From assembly GCA_016125095.1 (NCBI GenBank), contig WGMK01000011.1:45635-109634 (forward strand): DNA of 64,000 bases, in the 5' to 3' direction. Made by a program: the position numbers and the translations under genes. The DNA is from Candidatus Hydrogenedens sp. (GTDB lineage: Bacteria > Hydrogenedentota > Hydrogenedentia > Hydrogenedentales > JAEUWI01). Positions 55,871 through 64,000 of this stretch are shown in pieces; position 1 is the stretch's first letter; each line of letters opens with the position of its first letter. Below the pieces are notes generated by a model. The model did not search any database. It was not told where the DNA came from and saw only the letters and a program-made list of their open reading frames with translations.

Positions 55871-56212
55871 TATGCAGGTACGGGTACTTGACGGGGAAGC
55901 GGCAGCAATAGCTGGCCGTGGTTGAGTGCCAGAGGCAGATTGTGCGGGACCCATCTCCGCAACACCCGCGCAATCATCCGGCCGGTCAGTTTTGACCGCA
56001 GCTCCCTGATCGGCCGGGGCACATAGGCGAGCGTGGAGGCTTCATGCGACCTCCCCTCCTGTCGCGCCACGCGCTCGCCGCCACGGTGGCATAGGTTGCT
56101 ACCGGTGACCTAGGTGCGCGTACTGCCCGCGCAGGGGACCCCGGTCCCCTGCGCGGCTCGTAAGCCACGCCGCTGTCTGGATTTAAGGGGAAAGGGCAGC
56201 GGCGCTGGTTTT
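55871..56212 (+). ncRNA. Candidate structured non-coding RNA
   Basis: This stretch of the 900-base gap is full of hairpins: a 12-bp stem with one G.T pair (55978-55989 with 56006-56017), an 11-bp stem with a 2-base bulge (56026-56036 with 56067-56079), a 14-bp near-perfect stem (56127-56140 with 56143-56156) and an 8-bp stem (56168-56175 with 56197-56204) followed by TTTT, which may be the terminator. It starts near the sigma-54-like promoter. No known RNA family (RNase P, tmRNA, SRP, 6S) was recognised. A 66-codon leftward frame (55870-56070) overlaps but looks unlikely. Confidence 0.35.
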
Positions 56213-56226
56213 CGAGGCGCGGGCCG

Positions 56227-56267
56227 AAAGAAAAAATGCGCCGAAGCGGGGGGAGCCATCGGCGCAT
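56227..56267 (-). terminator. Leftward terminator-like hairpin without an obvious gene
   Basis: A 9-bp perfect stem (56236-56244 with 56259-56267), 14-base loop, followed on the minus strand by TTTTTTCTTTC. It would end a leftward transcript coming from 56270-56550, where no leftward gene is seen. The rest of the gap up to 56552 shows nothing further that I can name. Confidence 0.55.
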
Positions 56268-56552
56268 AGAAGGGAAACAAGCCGGGGCGCTGCTTTGTCT
56301 CTGCAGCGGGCTGCGATTTCCCGGGGCGCTTTTCAACGAAGAAAAATGGACCTCCCTGTCCCGCCCGCCGCTACCTCCGTGTATTGGCGCTCGCAAGGGA
56401 ATTTATCGGCAGCACCCTGCCGCGACTTGAGGGCGTGCCGAGGTCGGCCCGACGGTGCCACCGGTAATGATTTGGTCATCCAAACCGCGCTATACTTCCC
56501 GTTTTCCCACCCTGCTACGATCGACTACCACTAATCCGGCGCAATTTTCTTG

Positions 56553-57257
56553 ATGGACAAACTCGTATCAATCGTCATTCCAGTGTTCAACGAAGCGGAG
56601 AACGTGCCGCTGCTGATGGAACGCATTCATGCCGCGCTGAACGGCTTCCGATACGAGGCGATCTTCGTGAACGATGGCAGTTCGGACGGCACGCGGGACG
56701 CGCTGGAACAGCTGCGCGGCACCTATCCCGCCCTGCGCCCCGTGCATTTCGTGCGCAATTTCGGACAGTCGGCCGCGCTGGTGGCGGGCATGCGGGCCGC
56801 CGAAGGCGACTATATCCTGACGGCGGACGGAGACCTTCAGAACGATCCGGCTGACTTCCCCCGCATGATCGAGCTGCTGGAACGGGTGGACTGCGTGTTC
56901 GGCTACCGCGCCGAGCGGCACGATTCGTGGGTGCGGAAGCTGTCGAGCCGCGTCGCGAACGTGGTGCGCAATGCCATCCTGCACGATGGCATTCGCGATT
57001 CGGGCTGTGGTTCGAAGGGCTTCCGGCGCGAGGTGGTGGCGCACATTGTCCCCTTCAACGGGGCGCATCGTTTCCTCGGGGCGATTGCCAGCAACGCCGG
57101 ATTCACCATCGAAGAGATCCCCGTCATCCACCACGCCCGCGTGCACGGCACATCGAAGTACGGCATCGGCAACCGCCTGTGGCGTGGCATCTACGATCTC
57201 ATCGGCGTGCGCTGGCTGGTGCGCCGCTATGTCCGCTACGAAATCGAGCGGGACTAG
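56553..57257 (+). CDS. Glycosyltransferase family 2 (dolichyl-phosphate-mannose-synthase-like)
   Basis: A 234-residue GT-A fold transferase. The start SIVIPVFNEAENV, the nucleotide-sugar site VNDGSSDGT and the metal motif DGDLQNDP mark the DPM1/ArnC type; GCGSKGFRREV and HHARVHGTSKYG follow. It has no membrane helices, so it is a soluble or peripheral enzyme that transfers a sugar to a polyprenyl phosphate. ATG 56553 is used; TTG 56550 is in frame beside it. It is followed after three bases by a LAB_N protein, a pairing often seen in lipid A or glycolipid modification loci. Confidence 0.92.
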   Translation: MDKLVSIVIPVFNEAENVPLLMERIHAALNGFRYEAIFVNDGSSDGTRDALEQLRGTYPALRPVHFVRNFGQSAALVAGMRAAEGDYILTADGDLQNDPADFPRMIELLERVDCVFGYRAERHDSWVRKLSSRVANVVRNAILHDGIRDSGCGSKGFRREVVAHIVPFNGAHRFLGAIASNAGFTIEEIPVIHHARVHGTSKYGIGNRLWRGIYDLIGVRWLVRRYVRYEIERD

Positions 57258-57260
57258 CGG

Positions 57261-57947
57261 ATGGCGATGGAGTATCTGGCCGAGGCGGTGGGCAGCATCG
57301 CCGCCGTCATCTTCTTCGGGCGCTTCTATGTGCAGTGGTACTACAGCGAGCGCGCGGGACGGAGCGTGGTGCCCGTCGGCTTCTGGTACATGAGCGTCGT
57401 CGGCGCGCTGTTGCTCTTCGGCTATGGCGTCTATAAGCAATCGCCAGTCGGTGTGCTCAGCTATTCCTTCAACATCGTCGTCTACGCGCGCAATCTCGTG
57501 CATGTGTGGCGGCGTCGCGGACGCCTGACCCCCGCCCGCAACTTCGTGGCGCACGGCATAGTCGCGCTGGTGTGCGCGGTGGCGCTGGGACTGCTCGCCA
57601 TGACCTGGCTGAGCGAGTTCCACGAGACCCGCGACGACGCCCCGATAGAAGTGGCGCGCACCTGGGCGTGGATCATGGTGGGGGTCGCCGGCCAAGTGCT
57701 CTTCGCCAGCCGCTTCCTGATTCAGTGGGTGGTGACGGAAGTCCGGAAGAAAAGCACCATTCCCACGGCGTTCTGGTACCTCTCGGTCGCCGCCTCGCTC
57801 CTGCAGATCGCGTCGTACACCCAGCGCGCCGAGTGGGTCTACGTATTCGGGCTGGTGGCGACGCTCCCCGTCTATGCGCGCAACATCTGGCTCATCCATG
57901 TCCAGCCCGAAAAGGCGGCGGAACTGGCGGCCAAGGCCGAGGCCTGA
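57261..57947 (+). CDS. Membrane protein with two lipid-A-disaccharide-synthase N-terminal (LAB_N) domains
   Basis: A 228-residue polytopic membrane protein made of two similar halves. Half one has FFGRFYVQWYYSERAGRSVV and PVGFWYMSVVG, half two has FASRFLIQWVVTEVRKKSTI and PTAFWYLSVAA; each ends with VYARN. This is the LAB_N domain (named after an N-terminal extension of LpxB) present twice. The domain is thought to sit in the inner membrane near lipid-linked sugars; its activity is not known. It is coupled to the GT2 gene, three bases apart. The usual third partner, a GT39-type transferase, is missing here. Confidence 0.9.
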   Translation: MAMEYLAEAVGSIAAVIFFGRFYVQWYYSERAGRSVVPVGFWYMSVVGALLLFGYGVYKQSPVGVLSYSFNIVVYARNLVHVWRRRGRLTPARNFVAHGIVALVCAVALGLLAMTWLSEFHETRDDAPIEVARTWAWIMVGVAGQVLFASRFLIQWVVTEVRKKSTIPTAFWYLSVAASLLQIASYTQRAEWVYVFGLVATLPVYARNIWLIHVQPEKAAELAAKAEA

Positions 57948-57996
57948 GGTTAGAGAGAAGGGCCTTACGCAAAGACCCGCTTCCCCCGTTCCAGCG

Positions 57997-59979
57997 TCAG
58001 GCTGCTGTCGCGCCGCTCAGGTGCTGGCGTGCCTGATTGAGCTGGGCATGCGTGCCGAGCAACACCAGCACGTCGCCTGCCTCGATGACGAAGTCGGCAC
58101 CGGGGTTTGTGTGGGCCTTGCCGTTGCGCACCACCGCGATGATGTTGACGCCGGTGGCCCGGCGCAAATCGCTCTGCATGAGGGTACACCCCGCGGCTGG
58201 GCTGTCGTCGCGCACATAGAAGGTCTGGGTGGCAGTGACGCGGAACACCTCAAGCAGCTCGTCGAGGTGTTCGCCCCGCTGGTGCTCGGCACCACGGAGT
58301 ACGCCGTACCCCCCGGCACGCACCGACGCAATCTGCGCCTGAATCACGTTGTCCGGGATGTCGAGCTCGGTCAACAGCTGCGCGAAGATCTTGATGGAGA
58401 CCTCGAAGTCGGCAGGCACCACAAAGCTGGCGCCGCGCGCATAGAGCGGTTCGAGCTCGGAGGCGAAGGGCGTGCGGACGATGATGTAGAGATCGGGCCG
58501 GCGGGCGCGCGCCTGCGCCACGATGTGCCGCGTGGCGGGAATGTCGTTGATCGCGATGACGAGCGCTCGGGCCTGATCGATGCCTGCGCCTTCGAGGATG
58601 GCCATGCGTGCGGCATCGCCCACGTGCACATGCGCGCCGCAGGACTTCGCCTCGGCCACGAGGGAGGGATTCATCTCGACCACGCCGAAGGGAATGTGCG
58701 TTGCATTCAGCACGCGCGCGAGGTTCGCGCCATTGATACCAAAGCCCACGATGATGACGTGGCTCTCCGCGGGTTCGGTGGATTCGGCCTCTTCGTCCTT
58801 GCCCCCGCGCACCAGCAGCAGCGCAATCCGCCCGGAGAGCGGCACAAGCAGCGCCCCGACCAGCATGGTGCCGACGGCGAGCGGAATCAGCAGGTCGAGC
58901 ACGAAGGTATCCTTGCCGAACACGCCGACATGGTCTGCCTCGCGGGCGAGCACATAGCCGAATTCGGACACCGTGCACAGGCCGAGGCCCGCCTGCACCG
59001 AGAGCCGCAGCGGCCAGCCGGCCAACCGCACCACGCCGGCGGTAATGATGGTCTTCGCCAGCAGCGTCAACGCAATCGCCAGCACGAGGTACGGCGCGTA
59101 CTGCATGACCACGGCGAGGTTCACGAGCATGCCAAGCGAGATGAAGAAGAGCGCGTTGAACACGTCTCGGAACGGCGATATATCGGCGACGATCTGGTGG
59201 CGGACGTCGGCCTGGGCAAGGAGCAGGCCGGCCATGCAGGCGCCGAGCGCGAGCGGCCAACCGAAGTACTCGGCCACCCACGCGCCACCCGCGGCCATCA
59301 CGACGGCGAACAGCGTGAGCAGCTCGGGGCCGCCGTGGCGGGTAATCTGGCGGATGATGCCGGGCAGGAGGAATCGGAGGATGACGACGATCACTACGAT
59401 GCCCGCGAGTCCCTTGCCGCTTTGAATCATCGCGGATTGCCACGCCCCGCCGCCGCTGGCCGCGAGCACGGGCACAAGTATCATGAGTGCCAGCACATAG
59501 ACATCCTGCAGCAGCAGAATGCCGGTGCTAAGGTTGCCGACGGCCGAGGCGACCTCGCGCCGATCGAGCAGCACCTTGAGGGTAATGGCGGTACTGCTGA
59601 GCGACACGGCGGCCCCGAGCAGCAGCGAGGGCCCCAGGCCGAGCTTCAGCACGGCCATGGAGAGCAGCGCAGGGGGGATCGCGGTGAGCACCAGCTGCAA
59701 CCCGGTGGCCATGAGGATACGCGGCCCGGCCTGCATGAGCGGCTGGGGCGATAGTTCGAGCCCGATAATAAACAGCAGCAGCACCAAGCCGACTTCGGCA
59801 AAGGTGCTTACGGCATCCGCATCGATAAAGGCCAGCGCGGAGGGTCCGATGATCAGGCCGGTAATCAGGTAGCCGATGATGGTCGGCGCCTGGAGATAGC
59901 GGAAGGCCCAAGACACGGTAAGCGCCGTGCCGAAAAGCATGGCGGCCTGGCTGATCAGTTCGGGCGAATGATGCTCCAC
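57997..59979 (-). CDS. KefB-type monovalent cation:proton antiporter with RCK domains
   Basis: A 660-residue protein. About twelve membrane helices (1-390) form the CPA2 antiporter core (PTIIGYLITGLIIGPSAL, then FFISLGMLVNL). An RCK_N domain starts near 407 with VIIVGFGINGANLA (Gly412, Gly414, Gly417), and an RCK_C/TrkA-C domain ends the chain (about 575-660, NPGADFVIEAGDVLVLLG). It exchanges K+ or Na+ for protons and is gated by nucleotide binding to RCK. GTG 59979 is chosen because AGGAG lies seven bases upstream. A longer frame from 60261 would read through the metK terminator. It is convergent with the LAB_N gene. Confidence 0.94.
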   Translation of the reverse strand: MEHHSPELISQAAMLFGTALTVSWAFRYLQAPTIIGYLITGLIIGPSALAFIDADAVSTFAEVGLVLLLFIIGLELSPQPLMQAGPRILMATGLQLVLTAIPPALLSMAVLKLGLGPSLLLGAAVSLSSTAITLKVLLDRREVASAVGNLSTGILLLQDVYVLALMILVPVLAASGGGAWQSAMIQSGKGLAGIVVIVVILRFLLPGIIRQITRHGGPELLTLFAVVMAAGGAWVAEYFGWPLALGACMAGLLLAQADVRHQIVADISPFRDVFNALFFISLGMLVNLAVVMQYAPYLVLAIALTLLAKTIITAGVVRLAGWPLRLSVQAGLGLCTVSEFGYVLAREADHVGVFGKDTFVLDLLIPLAVGTMLVGALLVPLSGRIALLLVRGGKDEEAESTEPAESHVIIVGFGINGANLARVLNATHIPFGVVEMNPSLVAEAKSCGAHVHVGDAARMAILEGAGIDQARALVIAINDIPATRHIVAQARARRPDLYIIVRTPFASELEPLYARGASFVVPADFEVSIKIFAQLLTELDIPDNVIQAQIASVRAGGYGVLRGAEHQRGEHLDELLEVFRVTATQTFYVRDDSPAAGCTLMQSDLRRATGVNIIAVVRNGKAHTNPGADFVIEAGDVLVLLGTHAQLNQARQHLSGATAA

Positions 59980-60011
59980 GAAGATCTCCTGCGGGCTTGG
60001 ATGACCGGGTA

Positions 60012-60044
60012 CAAAAAAACGGCCGCACCGGGCGGGTGCGGCCG
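60012..60044 (-). terminator. Rho-independent terminator after metK
   Basis: A 10-bp perfect stem (60020-60029 with 60035-60044) with a 5-base loop, followed on the minus strand by TTTTTTTG. It ends the tuf-to-metK transcription block and separates it from the antiporter gene. Confidence 0.9.
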
Positions 60045-60088
60045 AAGAGTCAGTAATTACTGCGGCTGACTGCCGGGCGGGTAGTGTC

Positions 60089-61258
<1,170 letters not shown>

Positions 61259-61300
61259 GAATTCGGGGTCCTTTGCTTGGTCCGCGGCGGCGGTTTCGGC

Positions 61301-62008
61301 TTAGCGGTACTGGGCAACCAGCGCGTTCGGGTCCATGCGCAGGCCGGGACCCATGGTGCTGCTCATCGAGCAGGCCTTCAGGTAGGTGCCCTTGCAGGCC
61401 GACGGGCGCGCCTTGATGATGGCGGCGAGCACGGCGGCGGCGTTCTCTTCAATCTGGTCCTTCGAGAACGAGGCCTTGCCCACCGGCACGTGGATGTTGG
61501 CGTTCTTGTCCACGCGGAACTCGATCTTACCCGCCTTGATTTCCTTGACCGCTTCGCCCACGTTCGGGGTTACGCTGCCGGCCTTGGGGCTGGGCATGAG
61601 GCCGCGCGGGCCGAGGATTTTACCCAGGCGGCCGACGAGGGCCATCATGTCGGGCGAGGCCACGCAGGCGTCGAAATCGGTCCAGCCGCCCTGCACCTTT
61701 TCCAGCAGGTCTTCCGCACCCACAGCATCGGCGCCGGCGGCCTTGGCGGCTTCAATCTGCTTTTCCTGCTTGCAGAACACAATGACGCGGCTGGTGCGGC
61801 CGGTGCCGTGCGGCAGGGATACGGAACCGCGGACCATCTGGTCGGCGTGGCGCGGATCGACGCCCAGCAGGAAGGCCAGTTCAATCGTCTCGTCGAACTT
61901 GGCGGTGGCGCATTCCTTGGCCAGCGTGGCGGACTCGGTCAGCGTGTAGGTGCGGTTCTTGTCGTGCTTGGAGGCTTGCGCCTTCTGGCGCTTGGAAAGG
62001 GTCGGCAT
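61301..62008 (-). CDS. rplA: Ribosomal protein uL1
   Basis: A 235-residue uL1 protein starting [11 protein letters not shown], of normal length. Conserved segments [29 protein letters not shown] and the final [17 protein letters not shown] are clear. It binds 23S rRNA at the L1 stalk and in other bacteria also represses its own operon. ATG 62008 has GGAGA upstream. It is 126 bases after rplK, and a terminator hairpin lies in that gap. metK follows instead of rplJ. Confidence 0.97.
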   Translation of the reverse strand: MPTLSKRQKAQASKHDKNRTYTLTESATLAKECATAKFDETIELAFLLGVDPRHADQMVRGSVSLPHGTGRTSRVIVFCKQEKQIEAAKAAGADAVGAEDLLEKVQGGWTDFDACVASPDMMALVGRLGKILGPRGLMPSPKAGSVTPNVGEAVKEIKAGKIEFRVDKNANIHVPVGKASFSKDQIEENAAAVLAAIIKARPSACKGTYLKACSMSSTMGPGLRMDPNALVAQYR

Positions 62009-62080
62009 CGTGTTGTCTCCGTGGTGCATGCGGGCGCGTGCGCCCTCCCACGTTGCGGCTTCTCGCGAAACCAGTTGCTC

Positions 62081-62109
62081 AAAAAGGACGGCCCCGCATG
62101 GAGCCGTCC
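62081..62109 (-). terminator. Strong terminator or attenuator between rplK and rplA
   Basis: A hairpin of 10 bp with an ATGC loop (62086-62109, seven outer perfect pairs plus three inner), followed on the minus strand by TTTTTGAG. It lies in the middle of the 126-base rplK-rplA gap, so it may reduce rplA and metK expression relative to rplK. Confidence 0.85.
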
Positions 62110-62134
62110 GTATTCACTTGTGTGGCCGAGGGGA

Positions 62135-62572
62135 TTAGCCCTCGACGCGGATACCCATGCTGCGCGCGGTGCCGCGGATCATGCTCTTGGCAGTCTCCAG
62201 GCTCGCGGCGTTCAGGTCGGGCATCTTCAGCGAGGCGATTTCTTCCACCTGCGCCTCGGTAATCTTGCCCACCTTGACCTTGTTCGGCTCGCCCGAGGCC
62301 TTCGCCAGCTTCGCGGCGCGCTTCACGAGCACGGCCGCCGGCGGGGTCTTGGTGATGAACGAGAAGCTGCGATCGTCGAACACGCTGATCACGACCGGAA
62401 TTTTCAGGCCGGCCTGTTCCTTCGTGCGCTCATTGAACTGATTGCAGAAGTCCATGATGTTCACGCCGTGCTGGCCGAGGGCCGGGCCCACGGGGGGCGC
62501 GGGGTTCGCGGCGCCGGCGTTCACCTGCAATTTGATTAGGGCTTTCGGCTTTTTCTTGGGAGGGGGGGCCAT
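62135..62572 (-). CDS. rplK: Ribosomal protein uL11
   Basis: A 145-residue uL11 protein. The N-terminal domain has [29 protein letters not shown], the C-terminal RNA-binding domain has [14 protein letters not shown] and the [12 protein letters not shown] end. It binds the GTPase-associated centre of 23S rRNA. It lies 21 bases after nusG, as in the common gene order. The N-terminus [14 protein letters not shown] is slightly longer and more Lys/Pro-rich than usual. Confidence 0.98.
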   Translation of the reverse strand: MAPPPKKKPKALIKLQVNAGAANPAPPVGPALGQHGVNIMDFCNQFNERTKEQAGLKIPVVISVFDDRSFSFITKTPPAAVLVKRAAKLAKASGEPNKVKVGKITEAQVEEIASLKMPDLNAASLETAKSMIRGTARSMGIRVEG

Positions 62573-62593
62573 GGTTGTCTTCTCCGTTGCAGG

Positions 62594-63226
62594 CTAGATA
62601 ACTTCGATCTGCCAGAACTCTACTTCGATGCTCGTGAGGCGCTCGAAAATTTCCACCATCACTTTCACCGTACCGGATTCCATACTGACATCGTCGACGT
62701 TGCCGAGGAAATTGGCAAACGGTCCGTCGATAATCTTGACTCGTTGTCCCTTGTCGAAGGCCACCTTGGGCTTGGGCCGCTCGCGTTCGCCGCGCGCCAC
62801 TTCGACCACCGCCGCCACCTCTTTGTCGTCCAGCGGAACCGCCGCCGTGCGCGACCCGATAAAGCCGGTCACGCCGGGCGTTTCCTTAATCAGCTGCCAC
62901 AGATCGGCGTAGCGCTCGGGATGCTCGGGCAGCTGAATCAGCACATAGCCCGGGAAGAACTTGCGCTTCGACACCTTCTTCTCGCCCGACCGGATTTCCG
63001 CCACGCGCTCCATAGGCACCAGCACATTGGTGATGTGCGAGGGATTATCGAGCTGCTGGGCGCCGGCGAGCAGCATTTCGCGCGCATTGCCTTCCTGGCC
63101 GGAATGAACGTGCAGTGCGTACCAGCGGCGCGCGATGCCGTCTTCGGGCACCGGCCGCAGTCGCAGCTCTTCCGGAATATCGGAATCGTCTTGTTCGAGT
63201 TCTTCGGGCAGGATTTCTTCAGACAC
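62594..63226 (-). CDS. nusG: Transcription termination/antitermination factor NusG
   Basis: A 210-residue NusG. A roughly 30-residue acidic N-terminal extension (MSEEILPEELEQDDSDI...) precedes the NGN domain (RRWYALHVHSGQE, KFFPGYVLIQL) and the C-terminal KOW domain (FDKGQRVKIIDGPFANFLGNV). NusG binds RNA polymerase, suppresses pausing and links to Rho or the ribosome. The start is GTG 63226 with AAGG upstream. It is ten bases after secE. Confidence 0.97.
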   Translation of the reverse strand: MSEEILPEELEQDDSDIPEELRLRPVPEDGIARRWYALHVHSGQEGNAREMLLAGAQQLDNPSHITNVLVPMERVAEIRSGEKKVSKRKFFPGYVLIQLPEHPERYADLWQLIKETPGVTGFIGSRTAAVPLDDKEVAAVVEVARGERERPKPKVAFDKGQRVKIIDGPFANFLGNVDDVSMESGTVKVMVEIFERLTSIEVEFWQIEVI

Positions 63227-63236
63227 GTGGCAAACC

Positions 63237-63470
63237 TTATCCCGCCAGGCTGAGCAGGTTCAGGACGATAAAGTTAAAAACGCGATCGAAGATGAAGATA
63301 GTCGCAGCCATCCCCAGCAGCATGAACATGCAGACCTTCGTGGACACCTTCAGGTCGTCCATCGTCGGCCACGTCACCTTGTCCAGCTCTTGGCGCACTT
63401 CCTCGATAAAGGCCATCAACCGCTGAAACGGATTCGGCCGCGCGTCCGCTACTGCTGCTTGCTTCGCCAT
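63237..63470 (-). CDS. secE: Preprotein translocase subunit SecE
   Basis: A 77-residue SecE of the short, single-helix type. A basic Pro/Ala N-terminus, the amphipathic RLMAFIEEVRQELDKVTWPTMDDL with the conserved KVTWP motif, and one C-terminal membrane helix (about 43-70). It is part of the SecYEG channel. It sits between tRNA-Trp and nusG, the usual order in bacteria. Confidence 0.97.
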   Translation of the reverse strand: MAKQAAVADARPNPFQRLMAFIEEVRQELDKVTWPTMDDLKVSTKVCMFMLLGMAATIFIFDRVFNFIVLNLLSLAG

Positions 63471-63507
63471 CGGATACCTCGGTCTTCTCGTTGCGCCATG
63501 TTAAAAA

Positions 63508-63583
63508 TGGCAGGGGTGGAGGGACTCGAACCCCCAACCTTCGGCTTTGGAGGCCGCTGCACTAGCCATTGTGCTACACCCCT
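63508..63583 (-). tRNA. tRNA-Trp (anticodon CCA)
   Basis: Reading leftward, the acceptor AGGGGTG pairs with CACCCCT; the anticodon loop CTCCAAA gives anticodon CCA. The T arm contains GGTTCGAGTCC, and an encoded CCA follows at 63508-63510. It lies between tuf and secE, its normal place. Confidence 0.95.
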
Positions 63584-63640
63584 CTGGGCCGTGAACCCTG
63601 CCGCCGGCGGGGACGCCCGCGGCAGGGAGATGAAACTGTC

Positions 63641-64000
<360 letters not shown>

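Noticed and set aside
55870..56070. A 66-codon leftward frame in the gap upstream of glpD
   Set aside because: Its GTG start lacks a proper ribosome-binding site. The strong GGAGGGGAGG nearby points to an ATG at 56045 whose frame stops after 19 codons. No family recognised, and it overlaps stable hairpins.
55871..56212. RNase P RNA, tmRNA, SRP RNA or 6S RNA in the glpD-GT2 gap
   Set aside because: None of the conserved core strings of these RNAs was seen on either strand, so only a generic candidate RNA is reported.
56236..56430. A 64-codon rightward frame before the GT2 gene
   Set aside because: It begins inside a hairpin, has no ribosome-binding site and a random-looking composition.
61259..61300. 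A SAM riboswitch in front of metK
   Set aside because: The gap is only 42 bases, too short for any known SAM aptamer.

Overview
The window is GC-rich bacterial DNA, densely coding on both strands, with short intergenic gaps and many ATGA/GTGA-type overlaps. Two secreted proteins (6971-9961 and 31159-32439) end in low-complexity Glu-Gly linkers followed by a tandem 'LLRxIQLYN' module. I associate that architecture with the candidate phylum Hydrogenedentes (Planctomycetes-like environmental bacteria). This placement comes from memory, and no database was searched. A double-membrane cell is implied by TatA, lipoproteins, murein-recycling enzymes and lipid-A-type membrane proteins.

Layout. 1-3032: two HD-GYP proteins flanking rpmJ and nrdR. 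3017-6961: a four-gene leftward operon of unknown function led by small membrane and coiled-coil proteins. 6971-10355: a double SGNH-hydrolase surface protein and tatA, then tRNA-Cys and an inverted repeat. 10812-13884: a murein-recycling pair, AnmK plus a sugar-kinase/MurQ fusion. 13976-22012: rpoB-rpoC. 22518-26399: an FMN reductase and a divergent surface-glycan cassette (WbqC, DegT aminotransferase, MraY/WecA-like transferase, DUF2784-like protein). 26722-32439: two Gfo/Idh/MocA oxidoreductases, an ABC exporter pair and a lipoprotein. 32540-34817: an acyl-CoA dehydrogenase with a phosphotransferase, suggesting 4-hydroxyacyl-CoA breakdown. 35023-40631: a five-gene leftward operon from queF to a membrane spermidine-synthase-like protein. 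40817-42791: a truncated antitoxin-like protein, an SCP2 protein, a catalytically dead alpha/beta-hydrolase lipoprotein and a DUF494 protein. 42788-48923: a CxxCH protein and two tandem beta-helix membrane proteins. 48926-55647: DnaQ-like exonuclease, phosphoesterase, PHP protein, signal peptidase I, an FHA/AAA+ sigma-54 activator and glpD. 55648-56552: a 900-bp gap with a sigma-54-like promoter, many hairpins and a stretch resembling a sequencing adapter. 56553-59979: GT2, a double LAB_N protein and a KefB-type antiporter. 60089-64000: the tuf-trnW-secE-nusG-rplK-rplA block, ending in metK instead of rplJ-rplL.

The most notable items are the structured intergenic region at 55.8-56.2 kb beside a sigma-54 activator, the kinase-MurQ fusion, the Glu-Gly/LLRxIQLYN surface module, the tandem beta-helix proteins, the split ribosomal/RNA-polymerase cluster, and the terminator embedded in the coding start of a dead hydrolase. 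A few coordinates carry a start-codon choice, stated in each entry.
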